From the NCBI RefSeq assembly GCF_019443985.1, contig NZ_CP049303.1, positions 1,736,001-1,800,000 of the forward strand: a stretch of 64,000 nt of DNA. The letters run 5' to 3'. The position numbers and the translations under genes were made by a program. The stretch's first letter is position 1; the number at the start of each line of letters is the position of its first letter. Positions 54,673 through 63,317 of this stretch are shown in pieces. The notes under the pieces are model-generated. The model was not told the DNA's origin. It saw nothing but the letters and a program-made list of their open reading frames with translations, and did no database searches. The DNA is from Liquorilactobacillus hordei DSM 19519. GTDB taxonomy: Bacteria > Bacillota > Bacilli > Lactobacillales > Lactobacillaceae.

Positions 54673-55584
54673 ATGCAACAAAGGTATAAAAATCTAAAAA
54701 TAGCACAAAAAGGTGTCTTAATCAGCCTTTGCGCTTATATTATACTCTCCTTGCTAAAAGTTATCATTGGTCAGTTAAGTCACTCCGAAACATTACTTGC
54801 GGACGGATTCAACAACTCAACCGATATTTTCTCATCATGTGCTGTCATGGTTGGGCTAAGATTAGCTACCTGTCCACCGGATGAACATCACCAATATGGC
54901 CATTGGAAGGCTGAAACAATTGCTACCTTCTTAACTTCATTAATTATGCTACTGGTGGGTCTCAGTGTCCTTTACACTTCAATTAGAAATATTCTGGCAG
55001 GCAATCACGAATCACCTGATATTTATGCCTTATTTGTTGGGATCTTCAGTGGGTCATTAATGTATGGTGTCTACTTCCATAACGCTCATCAAGCAAAAAA
55101 AATCAACTCACAATCGTTACTTGCAATTGCCAAGGATTGTAGAAGCGATGCCTGGACTAGTTTTGGAACATCCGTTACAATCTTTGCTGCAAACTTTAAC
55201 ATGGCTTGGCTTGATGGAGTCGTTGCCTTTTTAATTGGCCTCCTAATTCTCAAAACAGCCTATGATATTTTCTCAGCAAGTGCTTTCTCATTATCTGATG
55301 GTTTTGACGATGATCTACTTGAAAAATATGTTGCTGATGTTGAAAAAATCCCTGGAGTTGAGCTCGTACATAATATTCAAGGCCGTTCATATGGTGCGAA
55401 TGTTTTTATCGATATTATTATCTGGGTAGATCCGCAGATGACGGTGCGAAAAAGCCATCATATTACTGAAAAGATTGAAAGCCTCTTACAAAGAGACTAT
55501 GGCGTCTTTGATACTGATGTTCATGTCGAACCTTGGGACGTTGACTACGAACCTCAACAACCCAATGAGTTAAACAGTCATTAG
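54673..55584 (+). CDS. mneS: Cation diffusion facilitator, manganese exporter type (MneS-like)
   Basis: 303 residues. About six transmembrane helices are followed by a cytosolic C-terminal domain. TM2 has LADGFNNSTDIFSS and TM5 has AKDCRSDAWTS, where zinc CDFs usually have His; this Asp/Asn pattern is typical of manganese CDFs. Whole-length text (HQYGHWKAETIA, FSLSDGFDDDLLE, VFDTDVHVEPWD) is close to B. subtilis MneS (YeaB). GGAGTG lies 8 nt before ATG. It is convergent with uvrC with no base between stop codons. Manganese specificity is inference. Confidence 0.85.
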   Translation: MQQRYKNLKIAQKGVLISLCAYIILSLLKVIIGQLSHSETLLADGFNNSTDIFSSCAVMVGLRLATCPPDEHHQYGHWKAETIATFLTSLIMLLVGLSVLYTSIRNILAGNHESPDIYALFVGIFSGSLMYGVYFHNAHQAKKINSQSLLAIAKDCRSDAWTSFGTSVTIFAANFNMAWLDGVVAFLIGLLILKTAYDIFSASAFSLSDGFDDDLLEKYVADVEKIPGVELVHNIQGRSYGANVFIDIIIWVDPQMTVRKSHHITEKIESLLQRDYGVFDTDVHVEPWDVDYEPQQPNELNSH

Positions 55585-57354
55585 TTATTTAAGACTTAAT
55601 TTAATTGTCTGTGCAACCTTTTTAGGAATTCCCAAAGCTTGAATTTCTTCTAGCGAAGCATCTGCAATTTTCTTCATAGATCCAAATTTCCTCAACAATT
55701 TAATCCGTGACTTTGGCCCAATGCCAGGAATTAAATCAAGTCGCGAAGATAAAGAGTTTTTAGAATGCGTTTGTCGATGAAAAGTTATCGCAAACCTATG
55801 AACTTCATCTTGAATGCGTTGAATCAAATAAAAAGCTTCACTCTTAGGATTCAATGACACCTTCTGATACTGCATATTCATTAAATCTGCGGTCTTATGG
55901 TGATTATCTTTAACCATTCCTGCCACAGGGATATCCAAACCAAGCTCGTTTTGCAACACATCTTGTGCGGCTTCAATTTGAATTTCTGCTCCATCCATTA
56001 AGATTAGATCTGGTAGATCATGATGTTCCTTCAATAATCTGGTATACCTTCTTCTGATGACTTCTCTTGTACTTGCACTTTCATCAGCGTGCGTAACAGT
56101 TCGTAACTTGTACTTACGATACTGACTTTTTTGTGGCCTTCCATCTAAAAATGACACCATTGCTGAAACAACATCAGAACCTTGAATATGCGAATGGTCA
56201 AATGACTCAATTCGATGTCCAATTGGTAAATTTAAGGCACTCATCAGTTCATCCATCGCACCTGTTGTCTTACGATCATCTAATTCCAATAGACGAAACT
56301 TCTCTTCAAGTACAAGCCGTGCATTTTTTTCTCCAAGTTCCATTAAATTTTTCTTTGTTCCCCTAATTGGTGTTTTGACAGGAATCTGCAGTATTTCACC
56401 AAGCACATCATGACTTACTCCCTTTGGAACAAGTATCTCCTTAGGAAGTATCCTATTTTTTTGGTTATAAAACTGTAAAATAAATGATTCTAGCTCTGCC
56501 TCAGGGGTATCTATACAAGGAAAAAGTCTTTTCTCACGCTTGATTAGACGGGCTTGGCGAATAAAGAAAATTTGCATTGAAATCCAGCCTTTATCCATGT
56601 AAAAATTAAATAAATCTCTTGGTGTATTATCATTTGAAATTATTTTTTGCTTTTCAACTGTTACTTCAATGTAATGCATTTGATCACGAAGTTCAGCTGC
56701 TCTTTCAAACTCAAGTTTTTGTGCAGCAAGATTCATCTTACTCTCTAATGTTTTCTTAATTGCACCAACATTGCCATTTAGAAACGTTTTTATTTTTTTT
56801 ATCTGTTTGTCATATTCTTCCGCCTTAACTTCTTTAAAACAAGCCCCTAAACACTGTCCCATATGGTAATACAGACACGGGCGCTTCTGATAACCATTAC
56901 ACCTTCTTAGCGGATAAACACGTTGAAGCAGATGCATCGTCTCACTTGCAGCATAAACATTCGGATAAGGACCGAAATAGTAAGCTCCATCCTTCTTTAC
57001 CTGACTAACAATTTTTAATGTTGGATCCTTTTCATTCGTAATTTTTATATAGGGATACCCTGTACCCCTTTTTAATTTTATATTGTAATATGGTTTATGT
57101 TTCTGGATTAGTGTGATTTCTAATAAAAATGCCTCTTTATCGGTTGAGGTAATAATTGTTTCAAAATCTCTTATTTCCGAAACTAATTTAGCGGTCTTAC
57201 CTTCATGCATGCTTTTAAAATAAGAACGCACTCTATTCTTCAAATTTTTAGCTTTACCAACATAAATAATTTTACTATTGAGATCTTTCATCAAATAGCA
57301 TCCTGGTAAATCGGGTAACAATTTCAATTTATTTTCAATGTGTTGTGTTGCCAA
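55585..57354 (-). CDS. uvrC: Excinuclease ABC subunit C
   Basis: 589 residues. It makes both incisions in nucleotide excision repair. The GIY-YIG domain begins LPGCYLMKDLNSKIIYVGKA; a cysteine-rich stretch (RPCLYYHMGQCLGAC) and a UVR motif (LEFERAAELRDQ) follow, then the RNase H-like half with ESFDHSHIQGSD and LDLIPGIGPKSR (helix-hairpin-helix). TTG at 57354 has GGAGGT 11 nt upstream. No LexA box was found upstream. Confidence 0.96.
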   Translation of the reverse strand: MATQHIENKLKLLPDLPGCYLMKDLNSKIIYVGKAKNLKNRVRSYFKSMHEGKTAKLVSEIRDFETIITSTDKEAFLLEITLIQKHKPYYNIKLKRGTGYPYIKITNEKDPTLKIVSQVKKDGAYYFGPYPNVYAASETMHLLQRVYPLRRCNGYQKRPCLYYHMGQCLGACFKEVKAEEYDKQIKKIKTFLNGNVGAIKKTLESKMNLAAQKLEFERAAELRDQMHYIEVTVEKQKIISNDNTPRDLFNFYMDKGWISMQIFFIRQARLIKREKRLFPCIDTPEAELESFILQFYNQKNRILPKEILVPKGVSHDVLGEILQIPVKTPIRGTKKNLMELGEKNARLVLEEKFRLLELDDRKTTGAMDELMSALNLPIGHRIESFDHSHIQGSDVVSAMVSFLDGRPQKSQYRKYKLRTVTHADESASTREVIRRRYTRLLKEHHDLPDLILMDGAEIQIEAAQDVLQNELGLDIPVAGMVKDNHHKTADLMNMQYQKVSLNPKSEAFYLIQRIQDEVHRFAITFHRQTHSKNSLSSRLDLIPGIGPKSRIKLLRKFGSMKKIADASLEEIQALGIPKKVAQTIKLSLK

Positions 57355-57498
57355 CTTAATTCTTACACCTCCGTCTGCCGAACAAATTCTTATAATATTA
57401 TATTACAGCATTAAACAAGTTTGTAGTGAAAGACTTTGAATTCTCCATCTTCGCTTTAAGATCTGAGTTAACGGTGAGTTAACAAAAAAGAAATGGAT

Positions 57499-57653
57499 GT
57501 AACAAAAGTCAGAAAATTTTGAGTACTAACTCGAAATTACAAATATCGCGAGTGTTTTAATATGAATAATTCGAAGTGAAACAGAGAGGTTTGACTTATG
57601 AAATACGTTTAAACGGAATAATTAGCACGGCTGGAGCAAACTTTAGCTTTTGG
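57499..57653 (-). repeat. Dispersed intergenic repeat, copy C
   Basis: Read on the minus strand it begins with GCCAAAAGC, GCTAATTATTCCGT, then TATTTCATAAGTCAAA, CACTCGCGATATTTGTAATT, GAGTTAGTACTCAAA and GACTTTTGTTAC. It is the most complete relative of copy B. It fills much of the 395-bp gap between uvrC and the glnQ-like gene; no gene was seen there. Confidence 0.75.
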
Positions 57654-57667
57654 CGTATCCCCAGACA

Positions 57668-57707
57668 AAGAGGATGGGTCAAAAGTTAACTTTTGACTCA
57701 TCCTCTT
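57668..57707 (-). terminator. Long hairpin after the ABC transporter operon
   Basis: A 40-bp near-perfect dyad centred on GTTAAC (20-bp arms with one G-T pair). Only TTT follows on either strand, so it is a weak intrinsic terminator but a very stable hairpin that can cap the 3' end. The apical GGGTCAAAAGTTAAC recurs in the terminator split by IS 2. Confidence 0.7.
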
Positions 57708-57749
57708 TCATATCACCATATCTAAAATCCAAATATTTAAACTCTATTA

Positions 57750-58484
57750 CTACAATATTTTTGACAAAAATTCTTTAGCTCGACTCGTTTTCGGATTTGC
57801 AAAAAATTCACTGGGTGTGCCCTTTTCTTGAATATAACCCTCATCCATAAACCATATCTGATCTGCAACTTCTTTTGCAAATCCCATCTCGTGTGTTACA
57901 ACAATCATTGTCATCCCAGATTCAGCAAGATCTTGCATTACTTTTAAAACTTCACCAACCATCTCTGGATCTAAAGCTGATGTTGGTTCATCAAAAAGCA
58001 TCATCTCAGGATCCATCGCAAGTGCTCTTGCAATTGCCACACGTTGTTGTTGTCCCCCTGAAAGACTTTGTGGAAATTGTTCAGCTTTATCTGCCAGACC
58101 AACTTGCTCTAATAATTGCGCTGCTTTTTGGGCCACTTGTGTTTCTGGACTTTTTTTAACTTTTGAAGGTGCAAGCTGAACATTATTTATTACGTTCATG
58201 TTAGGGAAAAGATTAAAGCTTTGAAAAACCATTCCCATTCGTTCTCTGAGTTTATTTAATTCAACTTCAGAAATATTTGTTAAATCTTGTCCTTCAAATA
58301 TTATTTGGCCGGCGGAAGGTTGCTCTAAAACATTCAAACATCTTAAAAAAGTGCTTTTACCTGAACCAGAAGGACCTATTACACAGATAACTTGTCCTTT
58401 TTGCACAACTTCCGTAATATTTTTTAAAACTTGATTATCACCAAATGATTTCTCAAGATTTTTAATTTCAATCATATTAGGCAT
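57750..58484 (-). CDS. glnQ: Polar amino-acid ABC transporter ATPase (GlnQ type)
   Basis: 244 residues. Motifs are [17 protein letters not shown] (Walker A), [17 protein letters not shown] (signature), [14 protein letters not shown] (Walker B) and VVTHEMGFA (switch His). Sequence is close to GlnQ/ArtM-type ATPases. It overlaps the receptor-permease gene by 8 bp, and GGGAG is 8 nt before ATG. The substrate, arginine or another polar amino acid, is suggested by the operator upstream, not by this subunit. Confidence 0.92.
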   Translation of the reverse strand: MPNMIEIKNLEKSFGDNQVLKNITEVVQKGQVICVIGPSGSGKSTFLRCLNVLEQPSAGQIIFEGQDLTNISEVELNKLRERMGMVFQSFNLFPNMNVINNVQLAPSKVKKSPETQVAQKAAQLLEQVGLADKAEQFPQSLSGGQQQRVAIARALAMDPEMMLFDEPTSALDPEMVGEVLKVMQDLAESGMTMIVVTHEMGFAKEVADQIWFMDEGYIQEKGTPSEFFANPKTSRAKEFLSKIL

Positions 58485-59937
58485 GTTTCATTCTCCCTTC
58501 AAAATAACCTAAGACCTTAGAAAGACCAAATGTCATTACAAAATAAATGACCATTGTAATAAAGATTGGGATTACTCCTTTGTATGTTGCTGATTGTACT
58601 AATTGCATTTGATACATCAAATCACCAACGCCAATAATAGAAACAATTGAACTCTCTTTGATAAGAGTAATGAACTCATTACCAAGTGCTGGCCAAATAT
58701 TCTTCAATGCTTGTGGAATAATAACATATCTATAAGTTAATGTTTGTGACATTCCCAAACTTCTAGCCGCTTCTGTTTGACCTGATGGGATTGACTCAAT
58801 ACCTGAACGAATGACCTCAGCAACATAAGCCGCAGAGTTTAGTGAAACAGCAATTATCCCCGCGAGCAAAGCTGGCAATGATTGAACAATCGCACCTATT
58901 CCAAAATAAACAAACATTACCTGAACCATCAAGGGAGTTCCTCTGACAAATTCAATATATGCAACTGCAATTGCTTTGCCCAATTTATTTTTAGACAATC
59001 GCAGGAGTGCCAATAATATTCCTAATATGAATCCAAAAAACACTGAAACAACAGTTATTATGAGGGTATACTCAATTCCCTTTGCAAAATAAGTCCAATA
59101 ATCCCACATTGAATTTTTCTTTGAATTATTACTCATATATTTTCCTGCTAAAGGAATGTATTGCTTGTTTATCAAGTCTTTTTTCTGAATTTCAGCAATT
59201 GTCTTATTAGCTGCATTAACTAGGCTCGTTGCACCCTTAGGGAATGCCATCGCTGAACCTGTTTGGCTAGAATCAACATTAAATTCCGGATTAATAACCT
59301 TTAATGAGCTGTTGTTTTGTGCAAATGCCTTAGCCGTTGCCTCTTCCATTGCAACCGCATTGACTTTGCCTGACTGAAGAGCAATGACCAAATCATTCAA
59401 TTTGGCTAATCCCTTTATTTGATTATTCTTCATCTGCTTCTTAACGAGATCATATTGTAATGAACCTGTCTGAGCACCAATCGTCTTGTTCTTAAAACTA
59501 TGAATATTTTTATAGAGTGCTGCATCTTTTTTATTAATCAGCATATACTGTTTCCCTCTATAATAAATATTTGAGAAATCCACACTTTTTTGGCGTTCAG
59601 GAGTTGGATTCATTCCCGAAATAACAGCATCAACTTTATGAGTCTCAAGAGCAACAAGTAATGAATCGAAATTCATATTTTTTATTTCTAGTTTCACACC
59701 TAAATTCTTGGCAAATTTCTTGGCAATCTCAATATCCAAACCTACGTAGTTCGTTTTTCCACTTTGCTTTACCGTAAATTCATAAGGTGGATAATCGGCA
59801 CTTGTCCCAACTACAAGTGTTCCTTTATCTTTAACTTTCTGTAAATAATTATCATTTGAGGCACTTACTTTCCCCAGTGGTACTAGCAACATCATAATTA
59901 AAACTACCAAAGTAATCCAAATCTTTTTACTTTTCAT
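58477..59937 (-). CDS. glnP: Amino-acid substrate-binding/permease fusion (GlnP type)
   Basis: 486 residues. A signal peptide (about 1-26, [18 protein letters not shown]) leads to a type-II binding domain (about 30-265) with [27 protein letters not shown] and [11 protein letters not shown]. The permease domain (about 280-486) has [21 protein letters not shown] and the EAA-like loop [15 protein letters not shown]. GlnP fusions of lactic acid bacteria have this layout with one or two binding domains; here one. ARG boxes in its promoter suggest arginine or a related cationic amino acid. Confidence 0.9.
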   Translation of the reverse strand: MKSKKIWITLVVLIMMLLVPLGKVSASNDNYLQKVKDKGTLVVGTSADYPPYEFTVKQSGKTNYVGLDIEIAKKFAKNLGVKLEIKNMNFDSLLVALETHKVDAVISGMNPTPERQKSVDFSNIYYRGKQYMLINKKDAALYKNIHSFKNKTIGAQTGSLQYDLVKKQMKNNQIKGLAKLNDLVIALQSGKVNAVAMEEATAKAFAQNNSSLKVINPEFNVDSSQTGSAMAFPKGATSLVNAANKTIAEIQKKDLINKQYIPLAGKYMSNNSKKNSMWDYWTYFAKGIEYTLIITVVSVFFGFILGILLALLRLSKNKLGKAIAVAYIEFVRGTPLMVQVMFVYFGIGAIVQSLPALLAGIIAVSLNSAAYVAEVIRSGIESIPSGQTEAARSLGMSQTLTYRYVIIPQALKNIWPALGNEFITLIKESSIVSIIGVGDLMYQMQLVQSATYKGVIPIFITMVIYFVMTFGLSKVLGYFEGRMKHA

Positions 59938-59975
59938 TAAATTTCTCCCTTACGTTTTCTTACTCAACGATGTAA

Positions 59976-60033
59976 AGTATACATCAAAAAGAATTATTAT
60001 TCAATAAAATTGCAAAATAAACATTTTTATTCG
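59976..60033 (-). promoter_or_regulatory. Promoter of the ABC transporter with ARG boxes
   Basis: On the minus strand TTGAAT (59999-60004) and TATACT (59976-59981) are spaced by 17 bp. TGAATAATAATTC (59991-60003) overlaps the -35 and fits the ArgR/AhrC consensus TGAAT-W4-ATTCA. A second, weaker site CGAATAAAAATGTTT lies at 60019-60033. Confidence 0.6.
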
Positions 60034-60137
60034 TTAATTAGGTGTATAAACCATAAAATATACATTTTACTTTATAATTGAATTTTTACTTACAAACTGA
60101 TACTCTATTACTAATAATACGTAAGGGAGACTTAATT

Positions 60138-60275
60138 ATGGGACTTACAGTAAATAGTCAGGCACGACTAGATGAACTTTTCGATAAATTTGCAGTTGAT
60201 CCAAAGCAACCTAAAACAACGCAAAAACCTAAAGACGAAAAGAAAAAAAAGGACGAAAAAGATAAGAAAAATTAA
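60138..60275 (+). CDS. Small lysine-rich protein (SPJ_0845-like)
   Basis: 45 residues. Start ATG at 60138 has GGGAG 8 nt upstream; an in-frame ATG at 60078 has none. MGLTVNSQARLDELFDKFA at the N-terminus resembles the SPJ_0845 family of lactic acid bacteria, and the rest is a disordered Lys/Asp/Glu tail (PKDEKKKKDEKDKK). Function is unknown; the family link is from memory and tentative. It ended in a terminator that IS 2 has split. Confidence 0.6.
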   Translation: MGLTVNSQARLDELFDKFAVDPKQPKTTQKPKDEKKKKDEKDKKN

Positions 60276-60289
60276 TACTTTAGTTTTAA

Positions 60290-60331
60290 TTGACGGAGAA
60301 TTTTAACTTACGAAACACATTTATTAATAAT
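60290..60331 (-). repeat. Dispersed intergenic repeat, copy D (partial)
   Basis: The minus strand reads AATAAATGTGTTTCGTAAGT then TAAAATTCTCCGTC, matching only the first 40 or so bases of copies A-C. It lies directly before the IS-split terminator. Confidence 0.55.
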
Positions 60332-60401
60332 AAAACGAGGGATAGGGTCAGAAATTTAACTTTTGAAGTGCCATAAAAAAGTTAGACAAATTTGAATTGA
60401 A

Positions 60402-61250
60402 TTATGCAATGACGGTCTGATTCCTGTATTCAACAGGCGTTAGGCCATTTTTGTTCATGGAAATCCGTTCATTGTTATACCAATCAGTGTATTCTGCTAC
60501 AACTTTGACTAATTCATCAATGTTGTTAATGCGAATACGATTCAGACATTCTCGTTTCATTAGGTTAAAGAAACTTTCAATTGGCGCGTTGTCATGACAA
60601 TTACCTTTACGTGACATACTTTGGGTAATGTTCATTCTGTTTAAGGCTTTACGATAAGCTTTTTGCTGATATTGCCAGCCTTGATCAGAATGTAAGATTG
60701 CTGCTGATCCGGGCGTAATCCATGATTCTAATTCATCTAATGTATCTTGTATCAAGGCCATATTGGGTGATGTACTAGCTTTGGCGACAAGGATTTCACC
60801 ACTTGCTTCATCAGTGACACATGATAAATAACCCCATTTACCATCAACTAGCCTAATTTGTGTTATATCGGTATGGAACACGGTTAATGGTGTGGTTTGA
60901 TTGAAATTTTGTTTAATAATATTAGGTGCAATGCGTCCAACTTGCCCTTTGTATGACGAATACTGGGAAGTGTGCTTCGAATACACACCAACTTTAAGCC
61001 CTAAAAGACTCATAAGACTTCTAATTGTTTCGCGGCATAACGTATAACCAGCTTTTAACGCCATCGCATATACTCGTCGATATCCATACGTCTCATGGCT
61101 TTCGTGGTAAACATGTTCAATGAACAATTTTATATTTTTATACTTGTCAGGTCTCTTCATCCGTTTTCGTTGATCGTAGTAAGTAGCTCGTGGTAATTTG
61201 AATTGTTCTAATAATATTTGTAGTTTGTATTGCGACCTTAAGGAGTCCAC
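60402..61250 (-). CDS. IS 2 OrfB, DDE transposase
   Basis: 282 residues by its own GTG at 61250; the frame continues open upstream across the orfA stop, so a -1 frameshifted OrfAB product is expected. The integrase triad lies in HTDITQIRLV, HSDQGWQYQ and ESFFNLMKRE. Nearest relatives by eye are the OrfB of IS 1 (shared blocks SMSRKGNCLDNAP or HDNAP, and NGLTPVEYR). Confidence 0.92.
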   Translation of the reverse strand: MDSLRSQYKLQILLEQFKLPRATYYDQRKRMKRPDKYKNIKLFIEHVYHESHETYGYRRVYAMALKAGYTLCRETIRSLMSLLGLKVGVYSKHTSQYSSYKGQVGRIAPNIIKQNFNQTTPLTVFHTDITQIRLVDGKWGYLSCVTDEASGEILVAKASTSPNMALIQDTLDELESWITPGSAAILHSDQGWQYQQKAYRKALNRMNITQSMSRKGNCHDNAPIESFFNLMKRECLNRIRINNIDELVKVVAEYTDWYNNERISMNKNGLTPVEYRNQTVIA

Positions 61251-61273
61251 GATAACTGTTTTTTCGCGACTTG

Positions 61274-61789
61274 TTAATGCTTGCGTTGATTGTGCCTCAT
61301 GGCCGCTAATGCTTTTAAAATATCACGTTCCATTTCAGTTTCCTGAAGTTGTGCTTTGAGTTTGAGAATTTCCTCTTTATACTTTTCCTCGGCCGACGGG
61401 TTAAGTTTCTTGTTTGTTGATTTAGTCATACTTGCAGGCCTCCCTCGAGGCCTTTTACGTAAACCAGCAGCACCCATTTTTTGGAATGTATTCACCCATG
61501 AATTTACCCGGCTGAATGTAATACCAAAATGGGCAGCGACTGCCATTTGGCTGACCTCATGTGTTTTTACATAGTTTACCACAAAAAGCTTGAAATCTTG
61601 TGAGTAAACTTTTTTGGTATGTTGCGCTTTGAGAGATGACAATCCATGCACGCTTGCTTGCAGAACCCATTTTCGAATAGTTATCATACTTGGGATATTG
61701 TATTTACGCATTAAATCAGAGTAAGAAACGTCTCCATTCCAGTACTCTTGAACCAATTTAACTTTGAATTCAAATGTATATTTAGTCAT
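61274..61789 (-). CDS. IS 2 OrfA, transposase DNA-binding subunit
   Basis: 171 residues from ATG at 61789; GGAG is 9 nt upstream. The first helix-turn-helix is FEFKVKLVQEYWNGDVSYS, a second is SQMAVAAHFGITFSRVNSW. A glycine/arginine-rich linker (KRPRGRPASM) and a leucine-rich coiled coil (KLKAQLQETEMERDILKAL) follow, as in IS 1 OrfA. Confidence 0.9.
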   Translation of the reverse strand: MTKYTFEFKVKLVQEYWNGDVSYSDLMRKYNIPSMITIRKWVLQASVHGLSSLKAQHTKKVYSQDFKLFVVNYVKTHEVSQMAVAAHFGITFSRVNSWVNTFQKMGAAGLRKRPRGRPASMTKSTNKKLNPSAEEKYKEEILKLKAQLQETEMERDILKALAAMRHNQRKH

Positions 61790-61880
61790 AAAAAAGCGCT
61801 CCATAATAATTAGATTTTTGTCTAACTATTATGGGGCACTTCATTTTGACCCCGTCCCTCGTTTTATTTGTACCAATTAA

Positions 61881-62966
61881 TTACTCTTGAAATAATGACT
61901 CAGTAATCTCAAATTCCTTCTTATCAAAATCAATTTTTGCCGTACAACCATAAGGTATTACAGTTCTAGGATACGCATGTCCAAAATTAACATTCGTTAG
62001 AATTGGTAAATCATATTTTTCTGCTATAGTTTTTAATTTTTCTCGATAATCTTGATAATATACATTGTTTTGTGGCTTACCCGCGATTATTGCATTAATC
62101 ACTTTGAATATTCCTTTTTTTTCTAAATTACCAAGCATTACTTCATATTCCTCTGGAGTAGGGCGTTCTTCACTAGTTTCAATAAAGAGAATTTTATCTT
62201 GCCATTGCTTTATCTCAGGAAAGATTCCATATTTAAAACAAATCTCACGCTCATCAGAATACCTGGTATTTGTCAAAATATCATTTAAACTGTCGATACA
62301 TCCTCCAAGTAACTTTCCAGTTATTACAACACCACTCCCATTTAATGTCTCGTATCCTAGCTTTTCTGTATGGCTAACTCGAGCAGTTCCAACAACGTCA
62401 GGTGAAAAGTCAGTTCTCTCCTCATACCATGTATTGCTGGAAATAATTTTTAAGCTGGTAGTCAATTTAAAATAATTACTAATTGTATTTGCAGTATATG
62501 GTAGTAAATCTTTATCTAATTCCGCCAAATCGTTTAAGAAATTAGGACCATAAAATGTTTGTAAGCCCAATTTATAAAACATTAAGTGATTAATTGTTGT
62601 ATCAGAAAAACCTGAAAATAGTTTTGGATGATTGTGTACCGCAGTAATAAATTCTGGATCATCCATCAGGTAAGGCAGTAATCTATATGTATCATCCCCA
62701 CCAATAACACAGAATATACCTTGAATGTCATCTCGCAAAAACGCTGCTTTCAAATCTGCAGCACGTGCTTCTGGATGCTTATTCAAATATTCTATTCCCA
62801 TTAAGGTGTTAGCCATATAGACAGGTTCTACACCATAATTGCGAAGTCTTTTTTCTCCTAATTTTTTCTGATGCTGTGCGAAATTTTCACCTAATATACC
62901 ACCAGACAGACTTACAATCGCAACCTTGTCACCCTTTTTCAATTTATGTGGTTTCACTAAACTCAC
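61881..62966 (-). CDS. S66 family peptidase (LD-carboxypeptidase/MccF-like)
   Basis: 361 residues. N-terminal KKGDKVAIVSLSGG and the nucleophile loop FCVIGGDDTYRLLPYLM, then GFSDTTINHLMFYKLGL, match the S66 fold. The catalytic Glu is probably in ETSEERPTPEE and His in FGHAYPRTVIPYG. The usual nucleophile is Ser in this loop; here the aligned residue appears to be Thr, so activity is uncertain. Length fits the MccF-like branch, which cleaves acylated sulfamoyl adenylates, rather than muropeptide LdcA. Confidence 0.85.
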   Translation of the reverse strand: MSLVKPHKLKKGDKVAIVSLSGGILGENFAQHQKKLGEKRLRNYGVEPVYMANTLMGIEYLNKHPEARAADLKAAFLRDDIQGIFCVIGGDDTYRLLPYLMDDPEFITAVHNHPKLFSGFSDTTINHLMFYKLGLQTFYGPNFLNDLAELDKDLLPYTANTISNYFKLTTSLKIISSNTWYEERTDFSPDVVGTARVSHTEKLGYETLNGSGVVITGKLLGGCIDSLNDILTNTRYSDEREICFKYGIFPEIKQWQDKILFIETSEERPTPEEYEVMLGNLEKKGIFKVINAIIAGKPQNNVYYQDYREKLKTIAEKYDLPILTNVNFGHAYPRTVIPYGCTAKIDFDKKEFEITESLFQE

Positions 62967-63001
62967 TCCTTTTGGCTTTAGTTCTGCTAAAATTTTACTT
63001 T

Positions 63002-63301
63002 TTAACTATCTTGTGAAAAGCCGTGTGGATATCGTTTATTAAGCGTCTCAATGTTATCCTTTGCAATTTCATCAAACGGAATATCTGCCCACGCAGCAAT
63101 CTGTGATAAGTACCACAATACATCTCCCATCTCATGTATCATTTCTTCTCGGTTCAGTTCTTTTCCTTTAAAGGTGTAATTCTTAATAAGATCTATTACC
63201 TGTCCACTCTCGCCTGCAAGTCCAAGTGCACAATTTGTAAGGACTTGTTCATTGCCATAAAGTGTCCTAGTCGCCGCTTCTTGATATTCATTAAATTCCA
63301 T
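63002..63301 (-). CDS. MazG-like nucleotide pyrophosphohydrolase
   Basis: 99 residues, all-helical. The metal-binding EXXE(12-28)EXXD pattern is seen in GLAGESGQVIDLIKN and EEMIHEMGDVLWYLSQI. It hydrolyses non-canonical NTPs in related proteins. No second domain is present. It lies 17 bp from the ysxC stop and about 35 bp before the S66 gene. Confidence 0.88.
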   Translation of the reverse strand: MEFNEYQEAATRTLYGNEQVLTNCALGLAGESGQVIDLIKNYTFKGKELNREEMIHEMGDVLWYLSQIAAWADIPFDEIAKDNIETLNKRYPHGFSQDS

Positions 63302-63317
63302 TAAACTCCAATCCCTT

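Larger units (their letters stand above)
60364..61843 (-). mobile_element. IS3-family insertion sequence 2 (IS150 group)
   Basis: 1480 bp. Terminal repeats share TGAAGTGCC and AGTTAGACAAA, 23 of 27 positions identical. The 3-bp direct repeat TTT flanks it (60361-60363 and 61844-61846). orfA and orfB are intact. Its ends and proteins are related to, but clearly different from, IS 1. Confidence 0.9.
60332..61865. terminator. Terminator hairpin split by IS 2
   Basis: The left half (60332-60363) has AAAACGAGGGA and GGGTCAG; the right half (61847-61865) has TTGACCC, TCCCTCGTTTT. Removing the IS and one TTT joins them into a stem of AACGAGGGA/TCCCTCGTT plus GGGTCA/TGACCC with A and T flanks. This would end transcription between the small protein and the S66 gene. 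Confidence 0.75.

Noticed and set aside
57379..57390. CGAACAAATTCT upstream of uvrC as a LexA box
   Set aside because: The second half-site does not match GTTCG at the required spacing; only GAA-N4-TTC is present, not GAA-N6-TTC.
17671..60331. Repeats A-D as a CRISPR array or remnants
   Set aside because: They are about 100 bp, widely dispersed, in both orientations and without regular spacers or cas genes.
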